A stretch of 64,000 nucleotides of DNA from Haloplanus sp. XH21 (GCF_023276355.1 NZ_JALLPL010000001.1:1178001-1242000); one strand, 5' to 3'; counted from the stretch's first letter, positions 51,809-59,785 are shown. Notes: a model not told the origin generated them from the sequence alone. Made by a program: numbers and translations.

Positions 51809-52003
51809 CTACAGTCGCTGGAGGTTGGTGGCGCGGGGGCCTTTATCGGCCTGTTCGATGTCGAATTCCACTTCCTGTCCCTCTTCTAGGTCCGGGCCGC
51901 CGATGTCTTCCATGTGGAAGAAGACGTCTTCGTCCGCATCTTCACTCTCGATGAACCCGTAACCGCCTGTGTCGTTAAAGAACGCAACCGTACCTGTCGC
52001 CAT
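51809..52003 (-). CDS. cspA: Cold-shock protein
   Basis: 64 residues. The two RNA-binding motifs are present as GYGFIES (RNP1-like) and DVFFHMEDI (RNP2), preceded by TGTVAFFNDTG. It is a single-stranded nucleic acid chaperone of the CSD family, highly acidic as in haloarchaea. A TATA-like CCTTATCTG (minus strand, near 52034) is about 30 bases upstream. Single-gene unit. Confidence 0.95.
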   Translation of the reverse strand: MATGTVAFFNDTGGYGFIESEDADEDVFFHMEDIGGPDLEEGQEVEFDIEQADKGPRATNLQRL

Positions 52004-52140
52004 TGCGTTGCATACGACGAAAAGCAGACAGATAAGGTTTCTGGGCGCGCCCGAAAAGTGTAGATAGCGCGATAATGCGCGCGGAAACTGGCCGATACGC
52101 GTCTTCTGGGCGAAACATCGCTATCTTATCGCGCGAACGT

Positions 52141-52629
52141 TCAGGCAACCTGCACGGCGAGGAGGGCGGCGGCCGCGATAGCGCCGGCGCCGATGGCGAA
52201 CAGCGCGAGGTTGGCGACGGTGTTGTCGGCCTGTGTGAGATACACCGAGAAGTCGCGGCCGGACAGCGGCCACAGGAGAGGGACGCCCGCGGGCGTCAGC
52301 GCGTCCGCGAGGAGGTGTGCGAGCACCGTGAGCGTCCCGATGGCGAAGCCGAAGGCGACGAGCGTCGTGCGGCCCCCGCCAGCGGCGGCCGTGAGGCCGT
52401 AGCCGACGCCCGCGCCGGCGGCGCCCACGAGGAGGGCGAAGGCGAGGGTGTGGGTGACACCGCGGTGCGAGAGGAAGGGGATCCGGTGATCGTAGTCGGG
52501 GAGCATCGCGAACCAGAGCATCACGGCGCCGCCGGCGACGGCGAACGTCGGCCGTCCGACGGCGACGAGCGCGAACCCGATCGGTGCGAACACGAGCATG
52601 GAGACGCCCCAGTGGCCCCGTCGGTACAC
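52141..52629 (-). CDS. Membrane metal-dependent hydrolase-like protein (YdjM/DUF457-type)
   Basis: 162 residues with four or five helices. The pattern YRRGHWGVSMLVFAPIGFAL, MLPDYDHRIPFLSHRGVTHT and HLLADALTPAGVPLLWPLSG contains the family His/Asp residues (HW, PDYDH, HRGVTHT, H..AD). Start at GTG 52629. It lies downstream, on the same strand, of a DtxR-type operator and a possible small ORF (52767-52892), so it could be metal-regulated; that is inference. Confidence 0.8.
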   Translation of the reverse strand: MYRRGHWGVSMLVFAPIGFALVAVGRPTFAVAGGAVMLWFAMLPDYDHRIPFLSHRGVTHTLAFALLVGAAGAGVGYGLTAAAGGGRTTLVAFGFAIGTLTVLAHLLADALTPAGVPLLWPLSGRDFSVYLTQADNTVANLALFAIGAGAIAAAALLAVQVA

Positions 52630-52766
52630 AGGCGTACGTGCGAGCGAGAGGAACCAGAACCTTTCGGCTGCGGGACGAACCGACGAGGTGTACAGGAGTG
52701 GAGGGAGGTATGGGTGCCCACGGTAGCGGGGGGTCGTCTAGTGGGGAACAGGGCAGTCCCCGTCGG

Positions 52767-52892
52767 TTACGCCTCGGTGAGTCGGCCCTCCGTCCGGGCG
52801 GCCCCGTCACGACGAGACCCCCCGTGCCCGCCGGTCCCCGTTGGAGCCGCCTGGGCGGTCGGTTCGAACGCCTGTCGTTCCGTTCGCCGCAT
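52767..52892 (-). other. Candidate metal-regulated small ORF or RNA
   Basis: ATG 52892 opens a 41-codon frame on the minus strand (MRRTERQAFEPTAQ..., stop TAA at 52767), directly behind the perfect operator at 52896-52911. The protein is low-complexity (Gly, Arg, Thr) and not convincing as a fold. It may be a leader peptide, the stub of a lost iron-uptake gene, or the marker of a small RNA. The region 52630-52962 otherwise holds no gene. Confidence 0.3.
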
Positions 52893-52895
52893 GGT

Positions 52896-52911
52896 TTTAG
52901 GCTAGCCTAAA
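52896..52911. promoter_or_regulatory. DtxR/IdeR-type operator box 1 (perfect palindrome)
   Basis: TTTAGGCTAGCCTAAA is a perfect 16-base palindrome whose TTAGGCTAGCCTAA core resembles the consensus of DtxR/IdeR-family iron or manganese repressors (TTAGGTTAGGCTAACCTAA). Haloarchaea use relatives (SirR/Idr) at iron-uptake genes. It lies 4 bases before ATG 52892 on the minus strand and would block transcription when metal-loaded repressor is bound. Confidence 0.65.
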
Positions 52912-52931
52912 GACACAAAAACCCGGCGGTT

Positions 52932-52947
52932 TTTAGGCTCCCCTAAA
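52932..52947. promoter_or_regulatory. DtxR/IdeR-type operator box 2 (imperfect)
   Basis: TTTAGGCTCCCCTAAA keeps the TTTAGG and CCTAAA half-sites of box 1 with two central mismatches. It is centred 36 bases upstream of box 1 in the minus-strand direction. Between the boxes lies the T-rich promoter-like stretch (GGGTTTTTGTG read on the minus strand). A pair of boxes around a promoter suggests cooperative repression. Confidence 0.55.
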
Positions 52948-52962
52948 TACGATGGCGTCCGG

Positions 52963-54465
52963 TCAGTCCCGGAGGAACCGGTCGAATGCGGAGGCGAAGG
53001 CGGTCTCGTCTTCGGTCGCCTGCTCCCATTCGACGAGACCGCGCTCTTCGCGCGTGCCCTCGATGGTGTTGTCGAGGAAGAAGGCCACGAGGCCGCCGAC
53101 GGCCATCCCCGTCGAACCGATGACGTAGATGGTGTCTGCGATCGCCCGGGCGCCGAGGACGGGGCCGAGAACGGCGACGCTTCGCATCCCCTCGCGGAAC
53201 GCCGCGGCGCTGCCCACGTTCCCCATGTAGGCGGGGATCGCAAGGCCGGTAAAGAGCGCGATGCCGACGATGAAGACGTTCCGCGAGGAGTCGAGGTCGA
53301 CGTACTCCAGGTTCGAGAGGCCGACCGCGACGATCTGGCCGAACATGGCGACGTAGAGGCCCCCGACGATGGGATCGGGGATGGTGGCGATGAGTTGGCC
53401 GAAGTAGCCGACGAAGCCGACCACGAGCATCACCGCGGCGCCGATCTGGACGACGTATCGGGAGGCGACGCCGGTCAGGCCGATGGCGCCGATGTTCTCG
53501 GAGTAGGAGGTCGATCCGCCGGTGCCCATGAGGCCGGCGAAGACGTTCATCAGCCCCTCCATTCCGATGCCGTGGTTGATCCGACTCTCGCTCGGCGCAC
53601 CCATGCCCGAGAGACGGGCCACGGCGTGGTAATCACCGAAGGACTCGAGCATCGATGCGGCCACGCCGGCGAGCATGCCGATGACGAACGCCGTTTCGAT
53701 CTGGGGCATCCCCCACTGCAGGGGGTAGATAGACATCAGCGCCGGCGCCGACGCCACTGACGCGAGATCGACGAACCCGGATGTCTCGGCCGTGTACACG
53801 CCGGTCACGGAGAGGGCGGCGGCGGCGACCCACGCGACGACGACGCCGAGGAGGACCGGAAAGAGCTGGAACGCCCGCGCGCTGTCGCCAAGATACTGCG
53901 AGAACAGGACGATCAGGCCGAGCGTCAGGCCGAGCAGCCACCAGTTCCCCGTCGCGGCCGTCACCTGCGGCGTGTTGAACAGCGCCAGGCCGATGAGCGC
54001 GATGGTCGGCGCGATGATTACTGGCGAGATATACGCCCGCAGACGGCCCAGAAGACCCAGATAACCGACCGCGACTTCGACGACGGCGGCGACGATGATG
54101 GCGCCCTGCAACTGGAGGAGCGCCGCCTCCCAGGCCGGTCCCGCCGGATCGCTCGCCTGGACGACGCCGATGACCGCGAGCGCTGGGGCGAGCATCGAGA
54201 AGGGCGCTCCCTGGACGATCGGATACCGGTTGCCGAACGTGGTCTGTGCGAGGGTGGCGATACCCGAGACGACGAAGAAGGTGCCGACGAACCGCGGCAC
54301 CACCGCGTCGGGCATCCCGAGCGCCCCCGCCAGAATCAGCGGCACCGCGACGTTCGCCCCGACCATCGTCAGGTAATGCTGGACGCCGAGCAGTGCCGAT
54401 GTCAGAAACGGTGGTTTGTCGTCGATGCCGTACTCCACGAACCCGGACGATTCGTCCCCGCTCAT
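52963..54465 (-). CDS. Uracil/xanthine permease (NCS2 family)
   Basis: 500 residues, about 14 helices. Typical NCS2 segments: ALLGVQHYLTMVGANVAVPL, FGNRYPIVQGAPFSMLAPAL, the substrate loop IGMLAGVAASMLESFGDYHA (Glu) and GLMGTGGSTSYSENIGAIGL. It takes up nucleobases with protons or sodium. The gene is complete. It is divergent from the kinase gene at 54612; a TATA-like GATTTTAAGC lies upstream near 54514. Confidence 0.93.
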   Translation of the reverse strand: MSGDESSGFVEYGIDDKPPFLTSALLGVQHYLTMVGANVAVPLILAGALGMPDAVVPRFVGTFFVVSGIATLAQTTFGNRYPIVQGAPFSMLAPALAVIGVVQASDPAGPAWEAALLQLQGAIIVAAVVEVAVGYLGLLGRLRAYISPVIIAPTIALIGLALFNTPQVTAATGNWWLLGLTLGLIVLFSQYLGDSARAFQLFPVLLGVVVAWVAAAALSVTGVYTAETSGFVDLASVASAPALMSIYPLQWGMPQIETAFVIGMLAGVAASMLESFGDYHAVARLSGMGAPSESRINHGIGMEGLMNVFAGLMGTGGSTSYSENIGAIGLTGVASRYVVQIGAAVMLVVGFVGYFGQLIATIPDPIVGGLYVAMFGQIVAVGLSNLEYVDLDSSRNVFIVGIALFTGLAIPAYMGNVGSAAAFREGMRSVAVLGPVLGARAIADTIYVIGSTGMAVGGLVAFFLDNTIEGTREERGLVEWEQATEDETAFASAFDRFLRD

Positions 54466-54611
54466 ACGACTGTCTCACCAAAGGCCATACCGCGACGTGA
54501 CTCCCCGAATGCTTAAAATCGACCGGATTCAGGGGCTGCAGCCAGCGCCCGTGATCGTCGTCGCGGTGGCGGACCAATAATATATCCCGGCCGGCAGCGT
54601 AGGCGTGACCG

Positions 54612-55409
54612 ATGGAAGTCAGGCGGCTCCTCCGCGGGCGGATCGACGACGAGCGCCTCGCAACCGTGGTGTCGGAAATCGCCACGCGGTACGGGCGCGA
54701 CGACCCGTCGGTTCGCCATCTCGACGCCGACAACTGGCTCTCGACGCCGCTCGTCCTCGACGAGGACCTCTTCGTGAAGGTTATTTCGCGCCAGAACTCC
54801 CTCGTGCACGCGATCATCACCACCGGCCGGAACATCGGCGTCTTCTCCGCGGGGACCGAGGGCTTTTTCGAACATTTCGGGACGCCGTACGGCATGGCGA
54901 AACACGAACTCGAAGCGACCGATCGGATGCGCGAAATCGGTCTCAACGCGCCGGAGCCCCTCGAAGCCCTGGAAATCGACGGGTTGGGCGTCGTCGTCCT
55001 CGAATACTTACCCGAGTTCCGCCCGCTCGACGAACTCGACCGCGAGACGGAGCGCGAACTCGCCCCGAAACTGTTCGCCGCCCTCCGCCGACTCCACGAC
55101 GATGGCCTCGCTCACGGCGACCTCCGGGCGGAGAACGTCCTCATTCTCGACGGTGACCTCTATTTCATCGACGCGACGAACGTCGGCACCAGCGGTCGCG
55201 AAGACGCCCGGTCGTACGACGTAGCCTGCGGTCTCGCGGCGCTCGAACCGCTCATCGGCGCCGGCCCCGCCGTCGACGCGGCCGCGACGGCGTACGACCC
55301 GTCGGAACTGCTCGCAGCCCGGGAGTTTCTGGACTTCGTCAACATCCGCCCTGATCACGACTGCGACGCCGCGGCGCTCAAAGGCGAGATCGAGAAGCGA
55401 GCGACGTGA
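54612..55409 (+). CDS. RIO-like/atypical serine-threonine kinase
   Basis: 265 residues. Kinase landmarks: LVLDEDLFVKVISRQ (the ATP Lys), VVVLEYLPEFRPLDEL (hinge), DGLAHGDLRAENVLILDGDL (catalytic HGD...N) and YFIDATNVGTSGREDARSYD (the metal Asp of the DFG position). The N-terminal 60 residues are not recognised. The layout is closest to small archaeal RIO/Bud32-like kinases. The TATA box CAATAATATATCCC (54575-54588) is about 30 bases before the ATG. Confidence 0.8.
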   Translation: MEVRRLLRGRIDDERLATVVSEIATRYGRDDPSVRHLDADNWLSTPLVLDEDLFVKVISRQNSLVHAIITTGRNIGVFSAGTEGFFEHFGTPYGMAKHELEATDRMREIGLNAPEPLEALEIDGLGVVVLEYLPEFRPLDELDRETERELAPKLFAALRRLHDDGLAHGDLRAENVLILDGDLYFIDATNVGTSGREDARSYDVACGLAALEPLIGAGPAVDAAATAYDPSELLAAREFLDFVNIRPDHDCDAAALKGEIEKRAT

Positions 55410-55441
55410 TCGAGAGATCATCGAGAAGCGGGCGGGAGCGC

Positions 55442-55480
55442 GGGTCGAACCGCCTCTGCCGGGCGAGAGGCGTTCGACCC
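55442..55480. terminator. Strong hairpin between convergent genes
   Basis: GGGTCGAACCGCCTCT and AGAGGCGTTCGACCC are almost perfect inverted arms around an 8-base loop. They lie between two convergent genes, in the roughly 200 bases where transcripts from both sides must end. Archaeal termination usually needs T-runs, which are absent here, so the hairpin may instead protect the 3' ends. It does not match the A/B/C palindrome families. Confidence 0.4.
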
Positions 55481-55612
55481 GAAGTCGAGGCGAGCGACGA
55501 GGTGGTGGGTTTGATTGCCGAGTCTCGACGAGAAAAGCGTCGATGCGTCGGCACCCGTCGATAGCTTCCTCTCGCTCATAAATCCACCGACCCCGTGACC
55601 GGCAGGGTCGTC

Positions 55613-56425
55613 CTACCGGTCGCGTCGGTCCCGCAGGGCGGGAAACTCCTCGCGCACCGCCTCGATCCGCTCGGGCTCCGCCTCCGCGACGACGAGCGTC
55701 GGGTCGTCACCGGCGCTCGCGAGGGCCGTCCCCCAGGGATCGTAGACGGTGGACCGACCGAGTAGCGTTGCGTCCTCGAACGTGGCGGCGCCGTTGGCGG
55801 CGGCGACGTAGGTGAGGTTCTCGATGGCCCGCGCCCGCGCCAGCGTCCGCCAGTGTTCGACGCGGGGGTAGGGCCACGCGCTCGGCACGCAGACGAGCGT
55901 TGCGCCGCGGTCGGTGAGCCGCCGGTACAGTTCCGGAAACCGCAGGTCGTAACACGTCGTCATCCCGACAGTGAACCCCTCGAAGTCGACGGTCGCGAGC
56001 GACTCGCCCGGCGTCAGCAGGCGCGTCTCCGCGGATTCGTAGCCGAAGAGGTGGTGTTTGCGGTAGACGCCGCGGCGCGTCCCGTCGCGATCGTAGAAGA
56101 CGCAGGTGTTGGCGAGGCCCTCGGTTGCGGGCACGTCGACGCCGGTCGCCGCGCTCGCTTCGAGATCCTCGACGTGGCTGCCCGCGAGCAGACCGACGCC
56201 GTGGTCGGCGGCTAGGTCGGCGAGGCGGCCGAAGGTCGGGCCGTCGAGGCCCTCGCTTTCGCGTGCGTAGGAATCGAACGCGAAGTAACCGACGGTGAAC
56301 AGTTCCGGGAGGACGACGAGGTCGACGCCGCGGGCGGCGGCGTCGGCGACGGCGGCCTCGGCCCGTTCCAAGTTGGCCGAGACATCCCCGGCGGTCACGT
56401 CGAGTTGAGCGAGTGCGAGTTTCAT
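55613..56425 (-). CDS. Nitrilase-superfamily carbon-nitrogen hydrolase
   Basis: 270 residues. The catalytic triad is visible: LVVLPELFTVGYFAFDSYA (Glu), GVYRKHHLFGYESAETRLLT (Lys) and VGMTTCYDLRFPELYRRLTD (Cys). WPYPRVEHWRTLARARAIEN and YVAAANGAATFEDATLLGRS are also typical. It hydrolyses omega-amides or related C-N bonds. ATG 56425 is chosen; the frame extends further but into the SRPBCC gene. It is 1 base from that gene, so the two form an operon. Confidence 0.92.
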   Translation of the reverse strand: MKLALAQLDVTAGDVSANLERAEAAVADAAARGVDLVVLPELFTVGYFAFDSYARESEGLDGPTFGRLADLAADHGVGLLAGSHVEDLEASAATGVDVPATEGLANTCVFYDRDGTRRGVYRKHHLFGYESAETRLLTPGESLATVDFEGFTVGMTTCYDLRFPELYRRLTDRGATLVCVPSAWPYPRVEHWRTLARARAIENLTYVAAANGAATFEDATLLGRSTVYDPWGTALASAGDDPTLVVAEAEPERIEAVREEFPALRDRRDR

Positions 56426-56426
56426 G

Positions 56427-56852
56427 TTACGCCGGACGCCCCAGGTCGCGCCGGAGCGCCGCCTCGAGGTTGTCGAGTTCGGCGTCGAGGCGCTTCTTGA
56501 AGAACCGCTCCACGCCAGGGAGACGGCCGTCCACGACGAACTCGTTGTGGAGTTTACAGCCCGTGTCGGTCTCTTCGATGCGGTGTTCGCCGGTGACACG
56601 CAGGACGCTCGACCGGCCGACGAACTTCACGAACCGGGGTTCGTCGCGTTCGACGTCTTCCGTTTCGACCGTCGCCGTGCGGTCGATCATCGGCAGGTCG
56701 AGGTCGATATGCCAGGTGGCGTGTCTGCCGTCGACCTCGTAATCGCGGACGACGCTGATGGCCCCGGCTCGCTTGCCCGGATCGGCGATGAACGCCCAGA
56801 CGCGCTCGGGTGGTGCCTCGAATTCGAACACCCGCTGGACACGCACAGTCAT
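56427..56852 (-). CDS. SRPBCC-fold lipid/ligand-binding protein
   Basis: 141 residues of the START/Bet v 1 fold: VQRVFEFEAPPERVWAFIAD at the start, ATWHIDLDLPMIDRTATVET strands, VTGEHRIEETDTGCKLHNEF and a final long helix (FFKKRLDAELDNLEAALRRD). It may bind a hydrophobic ligand. It is the first gene of a two-gene operon with the nitrilase. Confidence 0.85.
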   Translation of the reverse strand: MTVRVQRVFEFEAPPERVWAFIADPGKRAGAISVVRDYEVDGRHATWHIDLDLPMIDRTATVETEDVERDEPRFVKFVGRSSVLRVTGEHRIEETDTGCKLHNEFVVDGRLPGVERFFKKRLDAELDNLEAALRRDLGRPA

Positions 56853-56889
56853 AGGCAGTAGTCCCGTCGGATGGTGAAAAAGACGGGGG

Positions 56890-57114
56890 TCACCCCTGCG
56901 TGACGCGCCAGGTCGTCGACCGCGCGCGCCCCCACTTTTCGATCTCCACGTCTTCGGATTTCTCCGCCAGACGCGGGAGCCTGGAGCCGACCTGTTTGGC
57001 GGTCAAGCCGATGGCGTCGGCGATGTTCTTCGCGCGGAAGTAGCGTTCCCCCCGGGAGACGCTATCGTGGAGGTACGCGAGGATTCGCCGCTCCTCTTCG
57101 GTCAGAGAGGTCAT
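56890..57114 (-). CDS. Small winged-helix DNA-binding protein (DUF7123-like)
   Basis: 74 residues. TEEERRILAYLHDSVSRGER, YFRAKNIADAIGLTAKQVGS, RLPRLAEKSEDVEIEKWGRA and TTWRVTQG trace helix-helix-helix-wing. It matches a family of small haloarchaeal winged-helix proteins that I recall as DUF7123. The regulated genes are unknown. A T/A-rich stretch (TACGTTATTCACAG) lies just upstream. Confidence 0.75.
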   Translation of the reverse strand: MTSLTEEERRILAYLHDSVSRGERYFRAKNIADAIGLTAKQVGSRLPRLAEKSEDVEIEKWGRARSTTWRVTQG

Positions 57115-57203
57115 CGTTCACCCATGGTACGTTATTCACAGTCTTAACTCTTTCAAGCCGGGGCGGGCGATCACGGCGCGAGGGCAGAGCGCTCGCCCGC
57201 GGC

Positions 57204-57383
57204 TCAGTACGCCTGAATCGCCACGACGGCGAGCAACGCGGCCGTCACGGCGAGGGCGAACCCGCCGGCTTTCGCCAACTGTCCCGGTGCGGCGAGCATC
57301 GCGACCGCGCCGCCGACCGCGACGATGGAAAACAGCACGCCGAACCCCACTCCCTTGTCCGTCTCGGCGGCATCGAGGGCCAT
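57204..57383 (-). CDS. Small membrane protein, two helices (59 aa)
   Basis: ATG 57383 opens a 59-residue frame: a short charged start (ALDAAETDKGVG), then FGVLFSIVAVGGAVAMLAAP and FALAVTAALLAVVAIQAY. The codon third positions are GC-rich, as in its neighbours. This is the shape of haloarchaeal two-helix membrane proteins. Function unknown. Confidence 0.6.
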   Translation of the reverse strand: MALDAAETDKGVGFGVLFSIVAVGGAVAMLAAPGQLAKAGGFALAVTAALLAVVAIQAY

Positions 57384-57481
57384 ACACGGAGCGTCCGCCG
57401 GCGGCCACTTAGCTCATTCGGCTGGGTGGCACCGAGACGCCGGATCGGAAGATTCGACAGGGAGGGCGCCGATGGACGGCT

Positions 57482-57778
57482 ATGCCCGACCACGACGCGG
57501 AGCGAGACGGCGAGACGGTCGCCGACGACGGGATCACCGCTCACTACGACGAGACGAGGGCGGAGCGCGTGCTTTCGTTCGAGCGCGACGGCCAGACGGC
57601 CGTGATCGCCCAGAACCAGGAGGGGTACGCCATGGTGACGGTCCGTCGAACCGTCGACGGCGACGAACTGGAGCGGTACTACGGCTTCGACATGGCGCTC
57701 GACCACGCCGCCGAACTGCTCGGCGTTCGTGTCGGCGACCTGCCGGTGCCGGCGGGAGCGAGCGACATGGGGATGTGA
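57482..57778 (+). CDS. Small conserved-looking acidic protein (DUF7111-like)
   Basis: 98 residues. TVADDGITAHYDETRAERVL, SFERDGQTAVIAQNQEGYAM and VRRTVDGDELERYYGFDMAL, then a helix (DHAAELLGVRVGDLPVPAG). It is a single small alpha/beta domain that I recall as a haloarchaeal DUF7111 family. Function unknown. A palindrome (A5) follows 4 bases after its TGA. Confidence 0.65.
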   Translation: MPDHDAERDGETVADDGITAHYDETRAERVLSFERDGQTAVIAQNQEGYAMVTVRRTVDGDELERYYGFDMALDHAAELLGVRVGDLPVPAGASDMGM

Positions 57779-57782
57779 CTCG

Positions 57783-57860
57783 TACGGTTTCTTGTAACTG
57801 CTTCCGTGGGTCCCCAGGACGGGTCGGCGATCCACCGGTACCGACTTCCAAGACCCCGTA
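57783..57860. repeat. Palindromic repeat A5 (family A)
   Basis: A 78-base, somewhat eroded palindrome: TACGG at the left, GTAACTGCTTCCGTGGG, TCCACCGGTACCGACTTCCA and CCGTA at the right. Its right end directly meets the stop codon (TCA) of pssA at 57861. It sits between convergent genes. Confidence 0.8.
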
Positions 57861-58541
57861 TCAACCGGTCCAGTAGTACCGCGGGCCGAGCGTGAGGTAC
57901 GCGAGCGCCAGAAAGAGCAGGGCGAAGGCGAACACCTCGCCGGGTCGCCCCCGAAGGACGATGGCGAGTACCTGCACGATGCCCATCACGATGGCGTCCT
58001 GCGGGTGGAGGTCGGGGTACGTGATCTGGGTCACCATGAGCGCCGCGAGCAGCCCGGACAGCGCGACCAGGAGGCCTGGCCCGACGAATCCGGCGAGGAC
58101 GCCCGCCGAGAGGATGGTCGCCGCGAGCGTCGTCGGCACGCCCTTCGTCTCCGACGATCCGCTGTCGTACGCGGTGTAGAGCCCCAGGCGCGTGACCGCC
58201 ATCCCGACGTAGATCGCAGGGAGGAGGAGACCGAGCGCGTACCGGAGCGGTTCCCCGCCGAACGTCCACGCTTCGGCCGCCCGCGAGGCGATGAGCAGGG
58301 CGGGCGCGACGCCGAACGAGGCGACGTCGGCGAGCGAGTCGAGATACGGCCCCGCGGCGCTCCCGCCACGCTTGCGCGCGATGACCCCGTCGAGACCGTC
58401 GAGGACGGCCGCCAGCAGGACGATGCGTGCGGCCAGCCCCGCGTCTTGAACCGCGACGAACGCCGCCACGAACCCGAGCATCGCGTTGCCGACTGTGACG
58501 GCATCGGCGAGGCCCAGGCGTCCGACGAACCGCGGTTGCAT
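57861..58541 (-). CDS. pssA: Archaetidylserine synthase-type CDP-alcohol phosphatidyltransferase
   Basis: 226 residues, six to eight helices. The CDP-alcohol phosphotransferase motif DG..AR........G...D...D is visible: LDGLDGVIARKRGGSAAGPY followed by LDSLADVASFG. The N-terminus MQPRFVGRLGLADAVTVGN is standard. In haloarchaea this enzyme makes archaetidylserine, and with PssD archaetidylethanolamine, used in archaeosortase-linked protein anchoring. No pssD or archaeosortase is in the window. Its TGA is continuous with palindrome A5. Confidence 0.88.
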   Translation of the reverse strand: MQPRFVGRLGLADAVTVGNAMLGFVAAFVAVQDAGLAARIVLLAAVLDGLDGVIARKRGGSAAGPYLDSLADVASFGVAPALLIASRAAEAWTFGGEPLRYALGLLLPAIYVGMAVTRLGLYTAYDSGSSETKGVPTTLAATILSAGVLAGFVGPGLLVALSGLLAALMVTQITYPDLHPQDAIVMGIVQVLAIVLRGRPGEVFAFALLFLALAYLTLGPRYYWTG

Positions 58542-58632
58542 ATCCCCACTCTCAGCGACCGCGGATTTACGTCTTTATACCTTCGGCTGACGAACCGCGG
58601 CGCATTTATCGGTCGGGCGATGAGAATCAGAT

Positions 58633-59049
58633 ATGCACAGACGCCGGATGCTCGCGATGCTCGGATCGGCGTGCGCCGCTGGAGGTGCCGGCTGTGCCGC
58701 TGTTGGGATGTCCGGTGGCGTCGACGGCGACGTCGGCATGACCGCGACGGCGTTCGAACCGGCCACCATCACTGTCGCGCCCGGCGACGAAGTGGTCTGG
58801 TACAACAACAGTGCTCGCGCCCACTCCGTGACCGCCTACGCGGAGCAGATTCCGGACGGCGCCGACTACTTCGCGACCGGCGGCTACGACAGCGAGCGCG
58901 CCGCGCGCGAGGCGTGGGACGGGATGAACGGCGCGCTCACGACCGGGCAGACCTACAGCCGGCGGTTCGAGGTGCCCGGCCGCTACACGTACTTCTGCAT
59001 CCCGCACGAACGCGCGGGGATGGTCGGGCAGGTCGTCGTCGAGGAGTGA
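58633..59049 (+). CDS. Halocyanin-like blue copper protein (Tat lipoprotein)
   Basis: 138 residues. The signal HRRRMLAMLGSACAAGGAGC contains a twin arginine and a lipobox-like Cys. A cupredoxin domain follows: WYNNSARAHSVTAYAEQIPD gives the first His, YTYFCIPHERAGMVGQVVVE gives Cys, His and Met. An insertion between them (DSERAAREAWDGMNGALTTG) is unusual in length. It carries electrons on the outer membrane face. It is divergent from pssA. Confidence 0.9.
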   Translation: MHRRRMLAMLGSACAAGGAGCAAVGMSGGVDGDVGMTATAFEPATITVAPGDEVVWYNNSARAHSVTAYAEQIPDGADYFATGGYDSERAAREAWDGMNGALTTGQTYSRRFEVPGRYTYFCIPHERAGMVGQVVVEE

Positions 59050-59143
59050 CGGTCTGTTCTCGCTCCACAGCGGTGACACCTCTCACGACGCGTCGTCGAC
59101 AAAAATAGCGGATCGCCGCTCGTGCTGTCGACGGCCGACAGCG

Positions 59144-59785
59144 TTACTCTTCGACCGCGACGTCCTCTTCGTCGACGTCGACCGAGGCCTCTTCCTCGGC
59201 GGCGACCTCTTCGGGTCGCGCTTCGAGCGTGAGTTTCTGGATCTCGACGCGACGGAGCGGGTAGACGGTCTTGGCCTCGCCGTAGATGGCGGAGGAGAGC
59301 CGTCCTTCGACCGCGCTCTCGACGAAGGAGTCGAAGTCGCGTTCGGCGGCCGCTTCCTCGATCAGATCGATCATGATCCGACGGATGGCCTGTTCCTGAC
59401 TGCGGTCGGCCTTCTTCGTCGTGAACGCGACCGGCTGGACGCGGACGCGGTGGTCGTCCGTCGTCAGCACCGTGATGGTCGCGTCGATCTTCGACGCGCC
59501 GCGGCGCACGAGACTCCGCAGGTAGTCCCGCGTGAGTTCGTGCTTGACGAACTCCGTGTAGGCGGAGTCCGACCCCACGTCCGTGATCTTGAACGTGAGT
59601 TTGGTGTTGTTCGCCCCGGCGTCGTCCGTGACATCACCGAGGGTGGTTTCGATCGTTCGGCCGATGATCTTCTCCGGTTCGTCGGCAACCGTCTTCCCCA
59701 GTTCCGCCCGGTCGTACTCCTCGGGGGCGAAAACCGTATACCAGCGCTTGCCTCGTTTCTGCTTGGATACTGAGCGTTCACTCAT
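59144..59785 (-). CDS. rps3ae: 30S ribosomal protein S3Ae
   Basis: 213 residues. Family segments: KWYTVFAPEEYDRAELGKTV, IIGRTIETTLGDVTDD, LTFKITDVGSDSAYTEFVKH, YLRSLVRRGASKIDATITVL and YPLRRVEIQKLTLEARPEEV. It is a small-subunit protein found only in archaea and eukaryotes. The acidic tail is haloarchaeal. It is the last gene of the S15-RecJ-like-Pcc1-S3Ae operon and overlaps pcc1 by 4 bases. Confidence 0.95.
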   Translation of the reverse strand: MSERSVSKQKRGKRWYTVFAPEEYDRAELGKTVADEPEKIIGRTIETTLGDVTDDAGANNTKLTFKITDVGSDSAYTEFVKHELTRDYLRSLVRRGASKIDATITVLTTDDHRVRVQPVAFTTKKADRSQEQAIRRIMIDLIEEAAAERDFDSFVESAVEGRLSSAIYGEAKTVYPLRRVEIQKLTLEARPEEVAAEEEASVDVDEEDVAVEE

